NCBI GenBank assembly: GCA_047921075.1
Contig: JBLRWS010000022.1
Span: forward strand, 1 to 36,746
Direction: 5' to 3'
Origin: JBLRWS01 sp047921075
GTDB taxonomy: Bacteria > Bacteroidota > Rhodothermia > Balneolales > Balneolaceae
Length of the DNA stretch: 36,746 bases
Each line of letters starts with the position of its first letter. Within the stretch, counting starts at the first letter, position 1. This document shows, piece by piece, positions 14,831-23,735 of the stretch. The position numbers and the translations under genes were made by a program. The notes under the pieces are model-generated. The model saw only the letters and a list, made by a program, of their open reading frames with translations, searched no databases and had not been told where the DNA came from.

Positions 14831-15474
14831 TATTCTGGAATGATGTGAATGTGGGTATTCGAGCGAATTGGTTTGTCAAATATCTGTTCTTCAAGATAAG
14901 ACAAATGATTGGGATTGTGTAGAAAATCGATCTCTGTAGCATTCACGATCATCAATGGGGTTTTCGTATAGTGGTAGAAGAATTGATTGTAGGCGTCGCC
15001 CAGCTCTTTCAGGTACGATTCGGTGATGTGCCGTTCGTAGTCGCGCCCCCGCTGCTCGATGTTTCGCATCAGGCGCTCTACCGAGCTTTGCAGGTAAATG
15101 ATCAGGTCGGGTTTGGCGGAGATGCCGGTCATAATGCCAAAAATATTATCATACAGCGCCATCTCGTCGTCGTCCAGATTGAGACGAGCAAAGATGCGAT
15201 CTTTTTCAAATATGTAATCCGACATTATAAAATCGTCGAATAGATCGCGGTTGGTCATTTTCTGCTGCTGCTTGAACCGGCTTGCAAGAAAAGCGAGCTG
15301 TGTTTGGAAGGCGTAGCGTTCCCGGTCTTCGTAGAATTTCGGCAGAAAGGGATTTTCTTCAAATTCTTCCAGTACCAGCCGGGCATTGTGTCGTTCTGAC
15401 AGCAGCTTGGCCAGTGTGGTTTTTCCGGCTCCGATCACTCCCTCTATGGCGATGAAGTTGAAGGAATTGGGCAT
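14830..15474 (-). CDS. deoxynucleoside kinase (dNK family)
   Basis: This 214-residue P-loop kinase has a Walker A GVIGAGKT (12-19), the DYIFEKDRIFA segment that matches the base-binding/DRS-type motif of the dCK/dGK family, and the Arg-rich lid RGRDYER. It phosphorylates deoxynucleosides with ATP or dNTPs for dNTP salvage in the cytoplasm. Which base is preferred cannot be read from sequence. It lies 2 bases downstream of folK and overlaps the next gene by one base. Confidence 0.9.
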   Translation of the reverse strand: MPNSFNFIAIEGVIGAGKTTLAKLLSERHNARLVLEEFEENPFLPKFYEDRERYAFQTQLAFLASRFKQQQKMTNRDLFDDFIMSDYIFEKDRIFARLNLDDDEMALYDNIFGIMTGISAKPDLIIYLQSSVERLMRNIEQRGRDYERHITESYLKELGDAYNQFFYHYTKTPLMIVNATEIDFLHNPNHLSYLEEQIFDKPIRSNTHIHIIPE

Positions 15475-15476
15475 GG

Positions 15477-15965
15477 TTACCAGTCTACGGTTGTTGGGTT
15501 GATGGCCATGTCCGGCGCGTATTGAAGCAGTTCAGAAATCGATAAATGAAAACGCGGATCAATCCATTGATCGTCAATTTCCTGCATGGGTAACAATACA
15601 AATTTCCGCACATGATAGTTTGGATGGGGAATAGTAAGGCTTTCCTCTTGAAGCACCAAGCTCCCGTAGCGGATGATGTCCAAGTCCAGGACGCGAGGGC
15701 CCCAGCGAGGCGGATTGGATTCGCGCCCACACTCCAGTTCAAACAACTTTAGCGAAGAGAGCAATTCTGCGGGAGAAATGGATGTGGTGATTTTGGCCAC
15801 CGCGTTTAGAAAGGGATATTTGGAGGGGCCTACCGGTTCCGACTCCCATACCGTTGATTTACAAGCTGGCGTAGTGCTCAGTGATTCCAGAAAGCGCCCA
15901 GCCCTGGAAAGATAGAGCTCACGCTCGCCCAAATTACTGCCAACTGCTACAACGACCGTTTCCAT
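15477..15965 (-). CDS. folK: 2-amino-4-hydroxy-6-hydroxymethyldihydropteridine pyrophosphokinase
   Basis: This 162-residue HPPK transfers pyrophosphate from ATP to 6-hydroxymethyl-7,8-dihydropterin in folate synthesis. It shows the N-terminal VGSNLGER motif (8-15), the F(L)NAV segment (52-56), and the signature PRWGPRVLDLDII (86-98) with the two Mg-binding Asp residues. It overlaps folB by 19 bases, consistent with coupled translation of consecutive pathway steps. Confidence 0.95.
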   Translation of the reverse strand: METVVVAVGSNLGERELYLSRAGRFLESLSTTPACKSTVWESEPVGPSKYPFLNAVAKITTSISPAELLSSLKLFELECGRESNPPRWGPRVLDLDIIRYGSLVLQEESLTIPHPNYHVRKFVLLPMQEIDDQWIDPRFHLSISELLQYAPDMAINPTTVDW

Positions 15966-16321
15966 ACGAATATAACTTCTGCCGAGCGTGTCGGAATGGG
16001 TAGTGGCGGGTTATGCTTGCGTACGGTAACCGTAAGCGATTGCAGCTGCGGATGGTTTTGAAAAAGCGTGTCACCAATCTCCTCACAAAGCGTTTCAATC
16101 AGTTTCTTTGATGGGCCCGCCAAAATGGTTTGTACAACCTCAGCCGCGTTTTCGTAATTGAAGGTGGCCGAGAGGTCATCCCCGGCAGCGGCCTCCCGAA
16201 AAGAGCCTTTTGCCGTAATTTCTACATCAAATTCGTTGCCCGTGGTTCGTTCGCTATCATACACACCGTGCTTGCCGTGCAGGGGCCCAAGCTTAAGAAT
16301 AATGGTGTCGGCAGGCGTCAT
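15947..16321 (-). CDS. folB: dihydroneopterin aldolase
   Basis: This 124-residue enzyme converts 7,8-dihydroneopterin to 6-hydroxymethyl-dihydropterin, the substrate of the adjacent FolK. Typical motifs are GPLHGKHGVYDSE near the N-terminus, DDLSATFNYENAAEVV in the middle with its substrate-binding Tyr, LIETLCEEI, and the C-terminal VTVRKHNPPLP. The ATG at 16321 overlaps the dnaA stop (TGATG); a TTG one codon earlier is less likely. The overlap means that folB is translated from the dnaA mRNA. Confidence 0.92.
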   Translation of the reverse strand: MTPADTIILKLGPLHGKHGVYDSERTTGNEFDVEITAKGSFREAAAGDDLSATFNYENAAEVVQTILAGPSKKLIETLCEEIGDTLFQNHPQLQSLTVTVRKHNPPLPIPTRSAEVIFVWKRSL

Positions 16322-17766
16322 CAAATAGTAGCCACTTCTATCTTATGCTCCAGCTCCTCAACCATGCGCTTGTGTTTTGGGCTGGTAGAGATGCGCTCCT
16401 CGATGGTAGAGATGGCGTGAATCACCGTGGAGTGGTCGCGCCCACCGAATTGAAGGCCAATCGTTTTCAGGCTCGATTTAGTGAATTTTTTTGAGAGATA
16501 CATCGCAATTTGTCGCGCTTCCACAATCTCCTGCTTACGGGTTTTTTCGCGCACCTTATTGGTATCGATGCTAAAATAATCGCACACATAATTCTGAATT
16601 GCCTCGATGGAAATTTGAGCATTGGAGCTCTTTACCATGTCTTTCAGTACCGACTTGGCAATCTGAATGTCGATTTCGTCGATATGCTTCAGGGAAGCGG
16701 TGGCTAAAAGTTTGATGATGGCCCCTTCAAGGTCGCGCACGTTCGATTTGAAATTATGGGCGATAAATTCGATGATGGCCGGATCGATGGCGATGCCGTT
16801 GTCGTTGGCTTTACGCTCCAAAATGGCGTAGCGGGTTTCGTACTCCGGCACCTGAAGGTCGGCACTGAGCCCCCAACTGAAACGGGATATCAGCCGCTCT
16901 TCAATGTCGGGGACATCCTTCGGTGCGCGGTCGCTGCTGAGAATAATCTGTTTTCCCTCCTGATGCAACGCGTTAAAGATGTGAAAAAACTCCTCCTGGG
17001 TTTTCTCCTTGCCGCTGAAAAACTGAATGTCGTCCACGATCAAGACATCGATGTGGCGATAGAACATGGTGAATTCGCTGGCGCGGTTGTTTCGAATAGC
17101 CTGAACAAATTCGTTGGTGAAGGTTTCGGATGAGACATACAGTACCGAAAAATCATCGCCAAACTGCTGCTTGATTCGGTTGCCAATACTCTGGATCAAA
17201 TGTGTTTTGCCCAGGCCGGTAGTGCCATACACAAAGAACGGGTTGAAGGAGTTTTTACCGGGATTTTCAGCAATAGCCATTGCTGCAGAGCGCGCCAGGC
17301 GGTTACAGTCGCCTTCGATATAGCGCTCAAAAACGTAACTGCTGTTCAGGTTGGAATCGATATTTGTTTTGCGAATACCGGGAATCACAAACGGATTTTC
17401 AATCTTTCCGGGGTGGTACTCACTGTAGGTGTTGATTTCTTGCGGGCGCGATGGGGGCATGGGTTGCTGAGGAAGGCGAACGGAGCGGTTGTCTTCCAGC
17501 TTGTCCGACTTTTCTAACAGTACAGAGTACTCCAGCTTGCCCTCGCTGCCCAACACTTTGGCAATGGTAGAACGGAGCATATTATAATAGTGCTCTTCCA
17601 GCCATTCGTACCAAAACTGACTCGGCACCTGAATAGTCAGTGTTGACTGGTCCAGCCGGATCGCCTTAATCGGCTCGAACCACGATTTAAATTTCTGGTA
17701 ACTGATATTGTCCTGGATTATTTCCAGACATTCATCCCACGCTGCCTCTGGTGTAAGCTCTTTCAA
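16321..17766 (-). CDS. dnaA: chromosomal replication initiator protein DnaA
   Basis: This 481-residue DnaA has the full four-domain layout. Domain I (1-80) has AAWDECLEIIQ and KFKSWFEPI. A Pro-rich linker spans about 90-125. The AAA+ domain has Walker A GTTGLGKT (181-188), Walker B VLIVDDIQF (241-249) and RLISRFSWG (291-299). The DNA-binding domain IV has the signature GGRDHSTVIHA (441-451). The start is a TTG codon at 17766, preceded by GGAGG ten bases upstream; no in-frame ATG fits better. It heads an operon running into folB, folK and a deoxynucleoside kinase. The non-coding stretch upstream carries DnaA boxes, so autoregulation and origin function are likely. Confidence 0.98.
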   Translation of the reverse strand: MKELTPEAAWDECLEIIQDNISYQKFKSWFEPIKAIRLDQSTLTIQVPSQFWYEWLEEHYYNMLRSTIAKVLGSEGKLEYSVLLEKSDKLEDNRSVRLPQQPMPPSRPQEINTYSEYHPGKIENPFVIPGIRKTNIDSNLNSSYVFERYIEGDCNRLARSAAMAIAENPGKNSFNPFFVYGTTGLGKTHLIQSIGNRIKQQFGDDFSVLYVSSETFTNEFVQAIRNNRASEFTMFYRHIDVLIVDDIQFFSGKEKTQEEFFHIFNALHQEGKQIILSSDRAPKDVPDIEERLISRFSWGLSADLQVPEYETRYAILERKANDNGIAIDPAIIEFIAHNFKSNVRDLEGAIIKLLATASLKHIDEIDIQIAKSVLKDMVKSSNAQISIEAIQNYVCDYFSIDTNKVREKTRKQEIVEARQIAMYLSKKFTKSSLKTIGLQFGGRDHSTVIHAISTIEERISTSPKHKRMVEELEHKIEVATI

Positions 17767-18182
17767 CTGTTCAAAACCTCCAAAAAACCCTAAATCAATT
17801 GTTGTAGTATCCCATTAGTTATCCACACGGGCGAATCTTCTTTTTGATGCGTGCGGTGGAAGAAAATGGGAATTTCCTGGGCTGAAATCAAAAAAAATAA
17901 ACACCCGGCTTTTAAAGTTATCCACATTTTTAAAAACAACTTAACGTATTGCCCGCCATATAGTTAAAGTTTTTCAAGTGGTTTTTTAACAAATTTCAAA
18001 AACCCCCTTAACGGTAAGGTAACATAAAGGTTTGGCAAGTTTCACCCTTCCTCCCAGCGGCTTAAAAAACTTTTCCACAAGTTATCCACATGTGTAAAAA
18101 AGATGTTCATCACCTTTTTTTGAAAAAAACAAGTTAGAAAATGGATGAATGCATCCCGGTGGGCAGTAGTGGGAATTTATAG
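17767..18182. other. probable replication origin (oriC) with DnaA boxes
   Basis: This is a 416-base non-coding region between dnaA and prmC. It has three exact TTATCCACA boxes on the plus strand (17819-17827, 17918-17926, 18082-18090), one TTTTCCACA (18071-18079), and an inverted TGTGTAAAA (18091-18099) that directly abuts the last perfect box. All fit TTWTNCACA. AT-rich tracts lie at 17885-17940, 17960-18010 and 18061-18140 and could include the unwinding element. Location beside dnaA, box clustering and absence of coding sequence together support oriC. I did not identify a clear DnaA-trio. The dnaA promoter must also be here. Confidence 0.8.
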
Positions 18183-19049
18183 TCATTTAAGGCCGGCTAA
18201 TCCACCGATCACAAAACGCTCTTTTCCGTCCAGGTCGCGCAAGCACTCGGCATCGTCGGCAAATCCGGCAGCCATCTCCTGCACCTTACTTGCCGTTAAA
18301 TCGCTGCATTCCAGAAAAAAAGAAGAATTGCACTGATGGGCATAGGTCAGTATGGAGTGATAAACACCGGTAGGATTGTCGGTGAAGAGGGCAATTTCGG
18401 GTTCATACCTCATCACCTGCTCCTCCACGCGGTGCTTGTCGCCCGGGGTTATGTAAGGCGGATTACTGATGATGATCGTCCAGTGATGATTCGGTAGTTC
18501 ATCCAGCGCAAACAGATCGTGCTCCAGAAAAGCTACATCCGTGTTGTTCAGTTTTGCGTTCTGACGGGCAACGTTCAGCGCCTCTGCCGACAGGTCGATG
18601 CCGGTACAGGACCAGGACGGGCGTTTTTTTTTGATGGCGATGGGGATGCACCCGCTGCCGGTACCGATATCAAGAACGTGCAGCGGGCGGTCGCGCAGTG
18701 CCACGGTCTCTTCCAGAAGGCGATCCACCAGCTGCTCGGTTTCAATGCGCGGGATGAGCACGTGTCGGTTTACCACCAACTCGCAATCCATAAAGGAGGC
18801 GGTTCCGGTAATGTACTGAAGCGGTTCGTGCTCGCGCCGGCGCTTAATGAGCGGACGCAACCGGTCCAGCTCTTCGGGGGAGAGAGGCCGGTCGTACATT
18901 AAGTAAAGATCCAGACGGCGCACATTCAGCACATCGGCAAGCAGCCACTCAATGCTCATGCGGGGAGAGGGTACGTTGCTCTGGCTAAAGTAGGTGGTTG
19001 CCCACTGCAGCATATCAAGAACATTCCATACCCGCTCCTGCTGACTCAT
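18183..19049 (-). CDS. prmC: peptide chain release factor N5-glutamine methyltransferase
   Basis: This 288-residue SAM-dependent methyltransferase modifies the Gln of the GGQ motif in release factors. It has the PrmC N-terminal helical domain (1-90, with the conserved HEPLQYITG at 74-82), the SAM-binding motif DIGTGSG (127-133), and the catalytic NPPY (196-199) that binds the glutamine side chain. Length is normal. It is transcribed toward the origin region and lies about 33 bases downstream of the acidic-tailed unknown gene. Confidence 0.95.
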   Translation of the reverse strand: MSQQERVWNVLDMLQWATTYFSQSNVPSPRMSIEWLLADVLNVRRLDLYLMYDRPLSPEELDRLRPLIKRRREHEPLQYITGTASFMDCELVVNRHVLIPRIETEQLVDRLLEETVALRDRPLHVLDIGTGSGCIPIAIKKKRPSWSCTGIDLSAEALNVARQNAKLNNTDVAFLEHDLFALDELPNHHWTIIISNPPYITPGDKHRVEEQVMRYEPEIALFTDNPTGVYHSILTYAHQCNSSFFLECSDLTASKVQEMAAGFADDAECLRDLDGKERFVIGGLAGLK

Positions 19050-19082
19050 GGCTTCTTTCTGTCTGCTCGCTTTGGTGCGGGG

Positions 19083-19505
19083 TTAATCCTCGTCCTCATC
19101 ATCCAGACTTACAGGAGCGTCATCATCCGATGGCGGAGGCTTTGGCACCTCTTCCTGCATCGAGAGGCCGAACCGCTTGGTAAAGTCCATGACAAAGTCG
19201 ACCACATCTGATTCGATATTCTTCTCTTCAGAAAGCGAGCTTCCGCGAAAACCCATCCTGCCACCGGCTTTTTTAAGCTCGATGCGGGTTTTTGATTCGG
19301 TGTTCTCGATCACACAGGTTAGTGTTATGGTAGCATTCAGCTGTTTCTCGTAGTGCTCGTACACAGCCACAATCACTTCATCTTTGTTGGTGGGAGACTT
19401 GTACCGATACAGATACTTTGGCTCGAGTTTTTCCAGCATTTTAGGAGCGAGTCTGCGTAGTGTGTTTCCCGGTCCGTAAATCAAATATTTGGTTACCGTA
19501 CTCAT
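19083..19505 (-). CDS. conserved-looking hypothetical protein with acidic C-terminus
   Basis: This 140-residue protein has an alpha/beta-looking body (MSTVTKYLIYGPGNTLRRL, a strand pair VIVAVYEHY / TITLTCVIEN) and a Pro-Asp-Glu-rich acidic tail from about residue 120 (EDED end). The frame extends upstream to 19568, but the ATG at 19505 avoids a hydrophobic, low-quality extension. No signal peptide. I do not recognise the family. It probably shares a transcript with prmC. Confidence 0.6.
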   Translation of the reverse strand: MSTVTKYLIYGPGNTLRRLAPKMLEKLEPKYLYRYKSPTNKDEVIVAVYEHYEKQLNATITLTCVIENTESKTRIELKKAGGRMGFRGSSLSEEKNIESDVVDFVMDFTKRFGLSMQEEVPKPPPSDDDAPVSLDDEDED

Positions 19506-19696
19506 AAATATATTGTTCGAAAAAAAGGCTATTTTAACTGCCTGTGAATAAAAGCCTAAATCAAACAAGAGTCAAATACACCTTTACAATTGTTTGTATA
19601 GATAATTAAAGGGGATGCGATTATTTTCATCCTCACGCAATGGAGGCGCTTCCTATTGCGTTTAGTGAATGACATTCGATTCAACTTCCGGTTTTT

Positions 19697-20548
19697 ATGA
19701 TTCTACGTATGCGTTTATGTATTGGAATTTTGGTAATTACACTGGCGATGGCTGCTACGCTGCAGGCTCAGATTCAGGAGCCGGAGGTGATTCGTGTAGA
19801 GCGAAGCGTGGTGAACCTGAACGACAATTATAAGCATGGCATTACGCTGGACGTTCTGTTAAATAATTTCGGCTTTGCTGTGGGAACCGAGTATCGCCGG
19901 GTGCTGGGGCGGCAAACCGAAGGGGTGATCAACTTTCGTATTGCCGGTTTGCGTGATGCCAGCGAGCAAACGTTTACTGATGTGTTTTTTGGCCAACAGG
20001 TTACCCCGAACAAATTCCAGCGTGCATTTACCTTCCCGCTGTTGTTTGGGGTGCGCCAGCGATTGTTTGCGAGCCAGATTCAGGAAAACTATCGGTTCTT
20101 TCTCACGGCCAAAAGCGGCCCGGTGGCGGCGTTTACCTTTCCCTATTTCCGCGATCGCAACAATAACGGATTTCGGGAAACCGGTTTTGAAAGGCCAACA
20201 CCAAACTCTCCATTCGGCACGCCGGAGCGCATTAACGATATCTTCAGCGGATGGAGCGACGGTGAGTGGCACCTGGGAGCAGCCGGCGAGATTGCTTTCG
20301 GCGTAGATGTGGGCCGAAACTTTTCGGGCGTCACATCTCTGGAGTTTGGTTACTTCTTTAATTTCTACCCCAATGGTATTCAGATGATGATGCCGAACCA
20401 ACCCGATCTTCGTGAGGTGGTAGGTCCCAATCAAACCCCCTTCCAATTTGATGAAGACGGTGAATTGCTGCTGAAGCCTTTCTTCGACAAGCAGAAGTTT
20501 TTCGGTACGCCTCAAATTACCATCACCTTTGGCCGTCTCTGGCGATAA
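19697..20548 (+). CDS. putative outer-membrane beta-barrel protein
   Basis: This 283-residue protein has a signal peptide (cleavage after LQAQ, about residue 25) and a strand-rich mature region with aromatic girdle residues (VGTEYRRVLGR, SLEFGYFFNFYP, QITITFGRLW). The C-terminus WR after a final strand is compatible with an outer-membrane barrel. A second in-frame ATG at 19709 could be the true start. Family and function are not recognised. It converges on the HAD gene with a 10-base gap and no visible terminator. Confidence 0.65.
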   Translation: MILRMRLCIGILVITLAMAATLQAQIQEPEVIRVERSVVNLNDNYKHGITLDVLLNNFGFAVGTEYRRVLGRQTEGVINFRIAGLRDASEQTFTDVFFGQQVTPNKFQRAFTFPLLFGVRQRLFASQIQENYRFFLTAKSGPVAAFTFPYFRDRNNNGFRETGFERPTPNSPFGTPERINDIFSGWSDGEWHLGAAGEIAFGVDVGRNFSGVTSLEFGYFFNFYPNGIQMMMPNQPDLREVVGPNQTPFQFDEDGELLLKPFFDKQKFFGTPQITITFGRLWR

Positions 20549-20558
20549 CCGGCACCGG

Positions 20559-21227
20559 CTACAGCAAATCGAGCCACTGTTCGGCACTGCTCATATCGGG
20601 TAACAGCCAGTCGGGTTCTTGTGCGCCCAGTGTTTCCAAAGGTATCCCTCCTGTGCCCACTGCGGCCACACGGGCCCCAAAATGACGAGCGCATCGAATG
20701 TCGTTTGGTGTATCGCCAATAACCACATAATGTTCGGGGTCGGGCTTGCGATTGTATCGTGTAACATATTCGGCATGGGCCAGGGCGGGCAGATGGTTGC
20801 GGTCGGCATGATGGCACCCGAACCCGCCAAATGTAAAAATCCCGTCAAGGCCTACAGCGGCTACTTTAAGCATAGCTACTTCACGAAAATTACCCGTACA
20901 GAGCCCTACCTCAAATCCCCGCTCACGCGCTTTATGAACCGATTCGATAGCCGGGCGAAAAGGATCTACCCGCTGCGGCGTAAGCCGCTCGCTCATCGCC
21001 TCAATGTACCGCTGCTTAAACGCCTTAAAAAGAGTTTCCCGATCGGTTCGATCGCCAATCAGCTCCATAAAAATTCCGCGATCGGTTTGCCCCGCAAAAG
21101 ATTGGCGGGCAGCAACGGGAGGCACCACTCCAAGCCCCTTTAAAATCGATACGATTTCCTGCCGTAAAAAATCGGAATGTACCTGAAGCAGGGTGCCATC
21201 GATATCGTAAAGTAAAATGGGATTCAT
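20559..21227 (-). CDS. HAD-superfamily hydrolase (phosphoglycolate phosphatase-like)
   Basis: This 222-residue HAD phosphatase has motif I DIDGT (8-12, nucleophile Asp8), motif II Thr111 in CTGN, motif III Lys161 in NRKPDP, and motif IV GDTPND (171-176). A helical C1 cap lies between residues 15 and 90. The size and GDTPNDIRCA motif are typical of small-molecule phosphatases of the Gph type, but substrates in this family are not predictable. It is divergent from the enolase gene. Confidence 0.85.
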   Translation of the reverse strand: MNPILLYDIDGTLLQVHSDFLRQEIVSILKGLGVVPPVAARQSFAGQTDRGIFMELIGDRTDRETLFKAFKQRYIEAMSERLTPQRVDPFRPAIESVHKARERGFEVGLCTGNFREVAMLKVAAVGLDGIFTFGGFGCHHADRNHLPALAHAEYVTRYNRKPDPEHYVVIGDTPNDIRCARHFGARVAAVGTGGIPLETLGAQEPDWLLPDMSSAEQWLDLL

Positions 21228-21303
21228 GGGCTTTTTCTTTATTGAGAGCGGATTTCGCAGTACATTTCATCAAACTACAACTATAGAACCGAAAAAACAG
21301 ATC

Positions 21304-22587
21304 ATGAGTTTAATTGAAGATATTTCAGCCCGCCAAATCCTCGATTCAAGAGGCAATCCAACCGTTGAGGTAGATGTACTGCTCACCAATGGCATTGTGG
21401 GCCGCGCGGCTGTTCCATCGGGCGCATCCACCGGCGAATTTGAAGCCGTGGAGCTGCGCGACAACAGAGACGACTATTTTCTGGGTAAGAGTGTGTTGAA
21501 GGCTGTGGAAAATGTGAACGGACCGATCGCCGATGAACTCGTCGGCTACCCCGCCATTTTGCAAACCGACATCGACAACCTGCTGTTGGCACTGGATGGC
21601 ACACCGAATAAAGCCAATTTAGGTGCCAACGCTCTGCTGGGCGTATCGATGGCGGTAGCCAAAGCAGCAGCCAAAAGTACCGGACTTCCTCTATGGCGTT
21701 ATCTGGGCGGGGTAAATGCGAAGGTACTTCCACTGCCAATGATGAATATTATCAATGGCGGATCGCACGCCGATAACAATGTAGACCTGCAGGAATTCAT
21801 GATTATGCCGGTCGGTGCGGAAACGTTCAGCCACTCAATTCAGATCGGTGCGGAGATCTTTCACAACCTTAAGAAAGTACTGAAAGAGAAAGGGTATAAT
21901 ACCGCTGTGGGAGATGAAGGTGGCTTCGCTCCCAACCTGAAATCGAACGAAGAGGCGATTGAGGTGATCTTGAAAGCCGTAGAAAAAGCCGGCTACAGAC
22001 CGGAAGAGGATATCCTGATTGCGCTCGACCCCGCCAGCTCCGAGTTTTACAACACCGAGAAAAAAGTGTACGAGTTTAAATGGAGCGACGGTAGTGTAAG
22101 AGACGCCGACGCCATGGTAGAGTATTGGGCCGACTGGGCAAAGAAATATCCCATTATCTCAATCGAAGATGGTATGTACGAGGATGACTGGGATGGCTGG
22201 AAAAAACTGACCGATGCGATCGGCGACAAGGTACAGCTGGTAGGTGATGATCTGTTTGTGACCAACACCGAGCGCCTGGCCAAAGGTATCGACATGGGAG
22301 TGGGCAACTCCATTTTGATTAAGGTGAACCAGATTGGAACCATTACCGAAACGATGGATGCGATCGAAATGGCTCATAAAAACGGCTACACAGCCGTGGT
22401 ATCTCACCGTTCCGGAGAGACCGAAGATACCACCATCGCCGATCTGGCTGTGGCAACCAATGCGGGACAGATCAAAACCGGATCGATGAGCCGTACCGAT
22501 CGTATTGCCAAGTACAATCAGCTTCTGCGTATTGAAGAGGAGCTGGATGACAGCGCCATCTTTTTAGGCCGCAACACCTTCGGGTAG
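21304..22587 (+). CDS. eno: enolase
   Basis: This 427-residue glycolytic enolase interconverts 2-phosphoglycerate and phosphoenolpyruvate. Landmarks are SRGNPTVEV (15-23), PSGASTGEFEAVELRD (38-53), the loop GSHADNN, GDEGGFAP, the Mg ligands in ALDPASSEFY, SIEDGM and VGDDLFVTN, and the signature ILIKVNQIGTITET near residue 335. The frame is open 29 codons farther upstream, into the divergent HAD gene, but the family N-terminus begins at the ATG 21304. The SGNH gene follows after 3 bases. Confidence 0.98.
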   Translation: MSLIEDISARQILDSRGNPTVEVDVLLTNGIVGRAAVPSGASTGEFEAVELRDNRDDYFLGKSVLKAVENVNGPIADELVGYPAILQTDIDNLLLALDGTPNKANLGANALLGVSMAVAKAAAKSTGLPLWRYLGGVNAKVLPLPMMNIINGGSHADNNVDLQEFMIMPVGAETFSHSIQIGAEIFHNLKKVLKEKGYNTAVGDEGGFAPNLKSNEEAIEVILKAVEKAGYRPEEDILIALDPASSEFYNTEKKVYEFKWSDGSVRDADAMVEYWADWAKKYPIISIEDGMYEDDWDGWKKLTDAIGDKVQLVGDDLFVTNTERLAKGIDMGVGNSILIKVNQIGTITETMDAIEMAHKNGYTAVVSHRSGETEDTTIADLAVATNAGQIKTGSMSRTDRIAKYNQLLRIEEELDDSAIFLGRNTFG

Positions 22588-22590
22588 ACG

Positions 22591-23700
22591 ATGGATGTTC
22601 GCTCCAGACGGCCGGCCGTTGTGGCGGCGATGGCCATTTGCCTTGGCATAGCCGGGTCACTGCTCATTGCCGAAATGATGGTGCGTTGGCTGTTGCCACA
22701 AGAGCGAATGGCCACCTGGATAGAGATGCACCCCTCCGGGTTTGTGGCCAACCAATCGGGAGGGGCATCGTTTCAGGAGTGGGACGGTGAGCAGATCAAC
22801 TACCGATTTACCGACACACGATTACGGCAACACCCCGGCCGTTCTGATGCCGCGGACGAAGAGCAGCGCATTCTGTTGCTGGGCGATTCCTTCACCTTTG
22901 GATTGTTGTTGAATGAAGAGGAGACGTACGCCTACCATTTGCAGCAAGCGGTGGGCTCGTTTTATCCCCCGGCAACCATTTTGAATGCAGGCGTTGGCGG
23001 AGCCGGACTGGCAGACTGGCCGCACTGGCTGGATCATTTTGGTGAAGCGGCCGAGCCCGATATGGTTCTCCTTTTTTTGAACACGGCTGATATTGACCGC
23101 GCCCTCTCGAAAAATCTTTTTGTGCTGAACCGGGAAACCGGTGAGATGATCTCTTCTCAACGTTGGCGCCCCACCCGCACCTACCGCTGGCTTGGGCGTA
23201 ACCGTCTTCACCTGTTTTTACAGCGCCATTCTCATCTGGCCAACATCATCGAGCGGTTGCTCTGGCGTCATCTCTACTTTACTGACCTAACGAACGAATT
23301 TGATATAAATCAGAGTACGGTTCCCATCCCAAAAGCAGAAGAGCTGGCTGTGGAGTCAGGTTACAGCATGGCGCTAACGCTCGCACTGATCAGCCGCATG
23401 CAGGAATGGTGCCGGGCCAACGGGTGCCGGCTGATTGTAACCACTACCGGTTTTTTTGGCGGGGAGCCGGAACCGGGGGAGCAGTACACGCACCACGTAA
23501 TGAACAGCCTGCCGGAATCCTTGCCGCATGCCGTTCCGTTCATGGATAATACAGAGTGTGTGATGAATGCTGCCGCCGGCAATTTGGACACCATCCGCAT
23601 CCCGGGCGACTCCCACCCCAGTGCCGAAGGTGCCCGCGCCATTGCCGATTGTACGCTGCAGTGGCTTCCCACTCTGCTCCAAAACGAATCCAGACAGTAG
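22591..23700 (+). CDS. membrane-anchored SGNH/GDSL hydrolase family protein
   Basis: This 369-residue protein has an N-terminal transmembrane helix (about 9-35) and an SGNH esterase domain. Block I LLLGDSFTFG carries Ser100, block II includes NAGVGGAG, and block V DSHPSAEG near the C-terminus supplies Asp and His. Family members hydrolyse ester bonds, often acetyl groups on envelope polysaccharides; the helix points to action at the inner membrane or periplasm. It is 3 bases downstream of enolase, which would put the two on one transcript. Confidence 0.82.
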   Translation: MDVRSRRPAVVAAMAICLGIAGSLLIAEMMVRWLLPQERMATWIEMHPSGFVANQSGGASFQEWDGEQINYRFTDTRLRQHPGRSDAADEEQRILLLGDSFTFGLLLNEEETYAYHLQQAVGSFYPPATILNAGVGGAGLADWPHWLDHFGEAAEPDMVLLFLNTADIDRALSKNLFVLNRETGEMISSQRWRPTRTYRWLGRNRLHLFLQRHSHLANIIERLLWRHLYFTDLTNEFDINQSTVPIPKAEELAVESGYSMALTLALISRMQEWCRANGCRLIVTTTGFFGGEPEPGEQYTHHVMNSLPESLPHAVPFMDNTECVMNAAAGNLDTIRIPGDSHPSAEGARAIADCTLQWLPTLLQNESRQ

Positions 23701-23735
23701 AAGGGTATGTCGGCGCGAATTGGTATACTTGAGCC

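Noticed and set aside
19636..19660. Imperfect hairpin (CGCAAT...ATTGCG) upstream of the barrel gene
   Set aside because: The stem is short with wobble and mismatch, and there is no T tract or recognisable regulatory context.
21217..21303. N-terminal extension of enolase
   Set aside because: It overlaps the divergent HAD gene, and the enolase family N-terminus begins at the ATG at 21304.
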